NCBI GenBank assembly: GCA_023136985.1 | Contig: JAGLQD010000274.1 | Span: forward strand, 1-6,719 | Direction of reading: 5' to 3' | Length of the DNA stretch: 6,719 bases | Source of the DNA: Candidatus Sabulitectum sp. | GTDB taxonomy: Bacteria > Fermentibacterota > Fermentibacteria > Fermentibacterales > JCC-6 | Part shown: positions 4,844-6,719 of the stretch, piece by piece | Numbering within the stretch: position 1 is the stretch's first letter | Layout: each line of letters starts with the position of its first letter | Made by a program: the position numbers and the translations under genes | The notes under the pieces: model-generated | The model's input: the letters and a program-made list of their open reading frames with translations, nothing else | The model's database searches: none | What the model was told of the DNA's origin: nothing

Positions 4844-6719
4844 TGCTCTCCTCCTGCTGAAAATAGGTGGTATCAATCGGGATTCTCATCCCGAATGTGC
4901 TTCCCACACCAACATCACTCTCCACTGAAAGAGTACCGTGAAGCAGATCCTCGGCTATTTTTTTAGTTAAATACAACCCAAGGCCAGTACCGCCAGCCTT
5001 GACCCGCAGATGGGTATCAAGCCGTTCAAAGGGTTCAAAGAGCTTGTCCATGTCATCATCAAATATCCCTATACCGGTATCTTTCACCAGGAATTCAACT
5101 GTATTTGCATTTACTGCAACTGAAAAAGTGACCTTACCCTTTTCAGTGTACTTTACAGCGTTGCTCAATAAATTCAGAAGACACTGCAACAAGCGCTTCC
5201 GGTCTGTATTCATCTCCGGCCATGAGTCGCTCACCAGTTCCAGAGCAAGGTTCTTGGCAACTGCCTGAGGGCGAATACTCTCTACTGCCTCATCCACAAC
5301 TTCCTTAAGCATAAAATGCTCGTAGAAAACATCAATACGTCCAGCCTCAATCTTTGATATATCAATCACATCGCTTATAAGTGCTAGAAGATGATTCCCT
5401 GAACGGTAAATACGCTCCATGCTGTCTTTCTGCTCGCTGCTCAACTCGCCTGACAGGCCCTGCAGCAGCAGCCCGCTGAAGCCGATAATGGAATTCAGCG
5501 GTGTGCGCAGTTCATGTGACATGGAGGCAATGAACATTGATTTGAGTTTGTCCAGCTCCTGGAGGTGCATATTGGCCTCTTCCAGATCGGTGGTACGCTC
5601 TGCAACCATCTTTTCCAGACGGTCATGAGCCTGCTGCAGCGTATTCTCAGCCTCTTTAAGGCTGGTGATGTCTATGAAGGATTCCAGAAGACACTTCTTT
5701 CCGTCAAGAACGATTTGAACAACAGTTTTCAGTATTGGAATCTCTCCGTCGTTGGCTGTAAGCAACACCTTCTCTGAGTGATCAACAGTCTGCCCCAGGT
5801 CAAGAATCGGACAGTGCTCCGCTGCGGCAGGGCAGATAAATTCATGGCATATTTTTCCTGAAATCTTATCTCTGTGCAACCCTATCAATTCAGTTGCCGC
5901 CGGATTCACATCACGAATGACCCGTGTTTCAGCATCAACCACCATAACAGCCGTGGGAAGAGAATCAATAATCGTCTGTATAAGAGCCTGTGAGCGCATG
6001 CGCTCTTTCTCGGCCCGGATTGACTGCTCGAGTTCTGATTGCAGCCTGGAGGAGCGAATGGTAAAGAAAACGATAATTGAGATCAGTAAAGACAAGCCTA
6101 GAAGCCAGAATCTGTACTTATTGAGAACTTCCCTGAGGGTTACTTTTCCGTAGTCTTCATAGGGGGACAGACGAAGAGCCATGAGGAGTTCCCGTACAGG
6201 CTGGTAGTTCTGGGGAATGGTCCATCCGGCACAGACGGCATCCTTTGCGGCCTGATTGTTTGCAGGCATTCCAATAAGGGCGATAGCAACCTGTTCCGCC
6301 AGATCATCACTGGTAGACTCACACTTGGCAAAAGGCCACTCCGGGTAGTGACGCGTTGAGTGCAGATAGTGAACTTCACCGTTGCAGTCATGGTGTAATT
6401 GCAGCAACTTGATGCTGTCAAGCTGGATTTTTTCCTCAAGAGCCATCCGTTCAAGTATGTGACTTCTGACAGTTCCGGCATCAACATCACCTGCCAGCAC
6501 CGCATAAACCACAGCGTCGTGGGTTCCTCCAAAACTCAGTTCTGCAAAGTCACGGTGGGGGTCAATACCATACTCCAGCAACTCGCGCCACACCATATGC
6601 CAGCCGCCAAGAGACTGCTCATCAACAGCCATGAATGTTTTGTTCTTCAGGTCTTCAACATCCTGTATGTCATCACGGTCTGCCCTGCAGAAAAGAACAC
6701 CGGCGAAAACCTTGTGCGC
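4836..6719 (-). CDS. Membrane sensor histidine kinase with PhnD-like periplasmic domain (N-terminus beyond right edge)
   Basis: The frame stays open to base 6719, giving 627 visible residues, so the gene begins outside the window. Residues are numbered from the right edge. Residues 4-180 resemble the second part of a PhnD/SsuA-type periplasmic binding domain: VFAGVLFCRADRDDIQDVEDL, then GGWHMVWRE, FGGTHDAVVYAVLAGDVDAGTVR and a C-terminal helical stretch. A single membrane segment follows at about 203-221, then a coiled coil, a PAS domain about 243-355 with Cys291, Cys296 and Cys303, a second coiled coil about 353-395, HisKA with H402 in MSHELRTPLN, and HATPase with N520, D547-TGIG, FEPFERLD and GGTGLGL at 576-582. 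It should sense a periplasmic solute and phosphorylate a receiver; the ligand cannot be read from the sequence. The ATG at 6632 is internal to the binding domain and is not the start. It has no receiver of its own, so the receiver encoded immediately downstream, overlapping by 8 bp, is the obvious partner. Confidence 0.94.
   Translation of the reverse strand, partial: AHKVFAGVLFCRADRDDIQDVEDLKNKTFMAVDEQSLGGWHMVWRELLEYGIDPHRDFAELSFGGTHDAVVYAVLAGDVDAGTVRSHILERMALEEKIQLDSIKLLQLHHDCNGEVHYLHSTRHYPEWPFAKCESTSDDLAEQVAIALIGMPANNQAAKDAVCAGWTIPQNYQPVRELLMALRLSPYEDYGKVTLREVLNKYRFWLLGLSLLISIIVFFTIRSSRLQSELEQSIRAEKERMRSQALIQTIIDSLPTAVMVVDAETRVIRDVNPAATELIGLHRDKISGKICHEFICPAAAEHCPILDLGQTVDHSEKVLLTANDGEIPILKTVVQIVLDGKKCLLESFIDITSLKEAENTLQQAHDRLEKMVAERTTDLEEANMHLQELDKLKSMFIASMSHELRTPLNSIIGFSGLLLQGLSGELSSEQKDSMERIYRSGNHLLALISDVIDISKIEAGRIDVFYEHFMLKEVVDEAVESIRPQAVAKNLALELVSDSWPEMNTDRKRLLQCLLNLLSNAVKYTEKGKVTFSVAVNANTVEFLVKDTGIGIFDDDMDKLFEPFERLDTHLRVKAGGTGLGLYLTKKIAEDLLHGTLSVESDVGVGSTFGMRIPIDTTYFQQEESNG
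4848..4855 (-). promoter_or_regulatory. Strong ribosome binding site of the receiver gene, inside the kinase gene
   Basis: AGGAGGAG on the minus strand encodes part of the kinase C-terminus (QQEES) and lies four bases before the receiver's ATG at 4843. It is close to the full anti-16S consensus, suggesting the small receiver is made efficiently, perhaps in excess of the kinase. Confidence 0.75.

Noticed and set aside
4844..4876. Eleven-residue N-terminal extension of the receiver from the ATG at 4876.
   Set aside because: Those codons lie within the kinase C-terminus, and the strong AGGAGGAG sits right before the ATG at 4843.
6140..6532. Minus-strand 130-codon frame.
   Set aside because: It is an alternative frame of the PhnD-like sensor domain, with no independent support.

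Overview
The window looks like chromosomal DNA from a free-living, probably anaerobic, Gram-negative bacterium of the Desulfobacterota / Fibrobacterota / Spirochaete kind. That is an inference from gene style only (PhnD-type sensor kinases, PAS domains with cysteine motifs, hybrid kinases, a DHOD-like protein of the kind seen in such lineages). Base composition looks moderate, with a mild AT bias. I see no tRNA, rRNA, insertion sequence, CRISPR array, phage gene or plasmid gene.

Layout. (1) Bases 1-435, minus strand: N-terminal 145 residues of a multi-pass membrane protein cut by the left edge. It carries a degenerate version of the CPBP (CAAX-protease / bacteriocin-processing) signature. (2) Bases 436-707: divergent intergenic region with a plausible sigma70-type promoter and a nested inverted repeat in what would be the leader of the next gene. 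(3) Bases 708-1679, plus strand: a dihydroorotate dehydrogenase-like flavoprotein of the subfamily that lacks the catalytic SCPN loop. (4) Bases 1680-1712: a 33-bp convergent gap in which I see no convincing hairpin terminator. (5) Bases 1713-6719, minus strand: three overlapping signalling genes, read from right to left. They are a membrane sensor histidine kinase with a PhnD-like periplasmic domain (its 5' end lies beyond the right edge), a stand-alone response-regulator receiver, and a large cytoplasmic hybrid kinase of architecture REC-PAS-PAS-PAS-HisKA-HATPase-REC.

How the genes fit together. The three signalling genes overlap by 8 bp and 4 bp, each with its own Shine-Dalgarno sequence inside the preceding gene, so they are almost certainly co-transcribed and translationally coupled. 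Together they carry two transmitter modules and three receivers but no DNA-binding, enzymatic or Hpt output domain. The simplest reading is a multi-step phosphorelay whose final output lies elsewhere, to the right of this window or unlinked. In the sequence, two of the hybrid kinase's three PAS domains and the one PAS domain of the membrane kinase carry a GKxC(aromatic/His)xxF motif followed by further cysteines, which suggests a shared redox or metal input. The DHOD-like gene and the CPBP-like gene are on separate transcripts and have no evident functional link to the relay.
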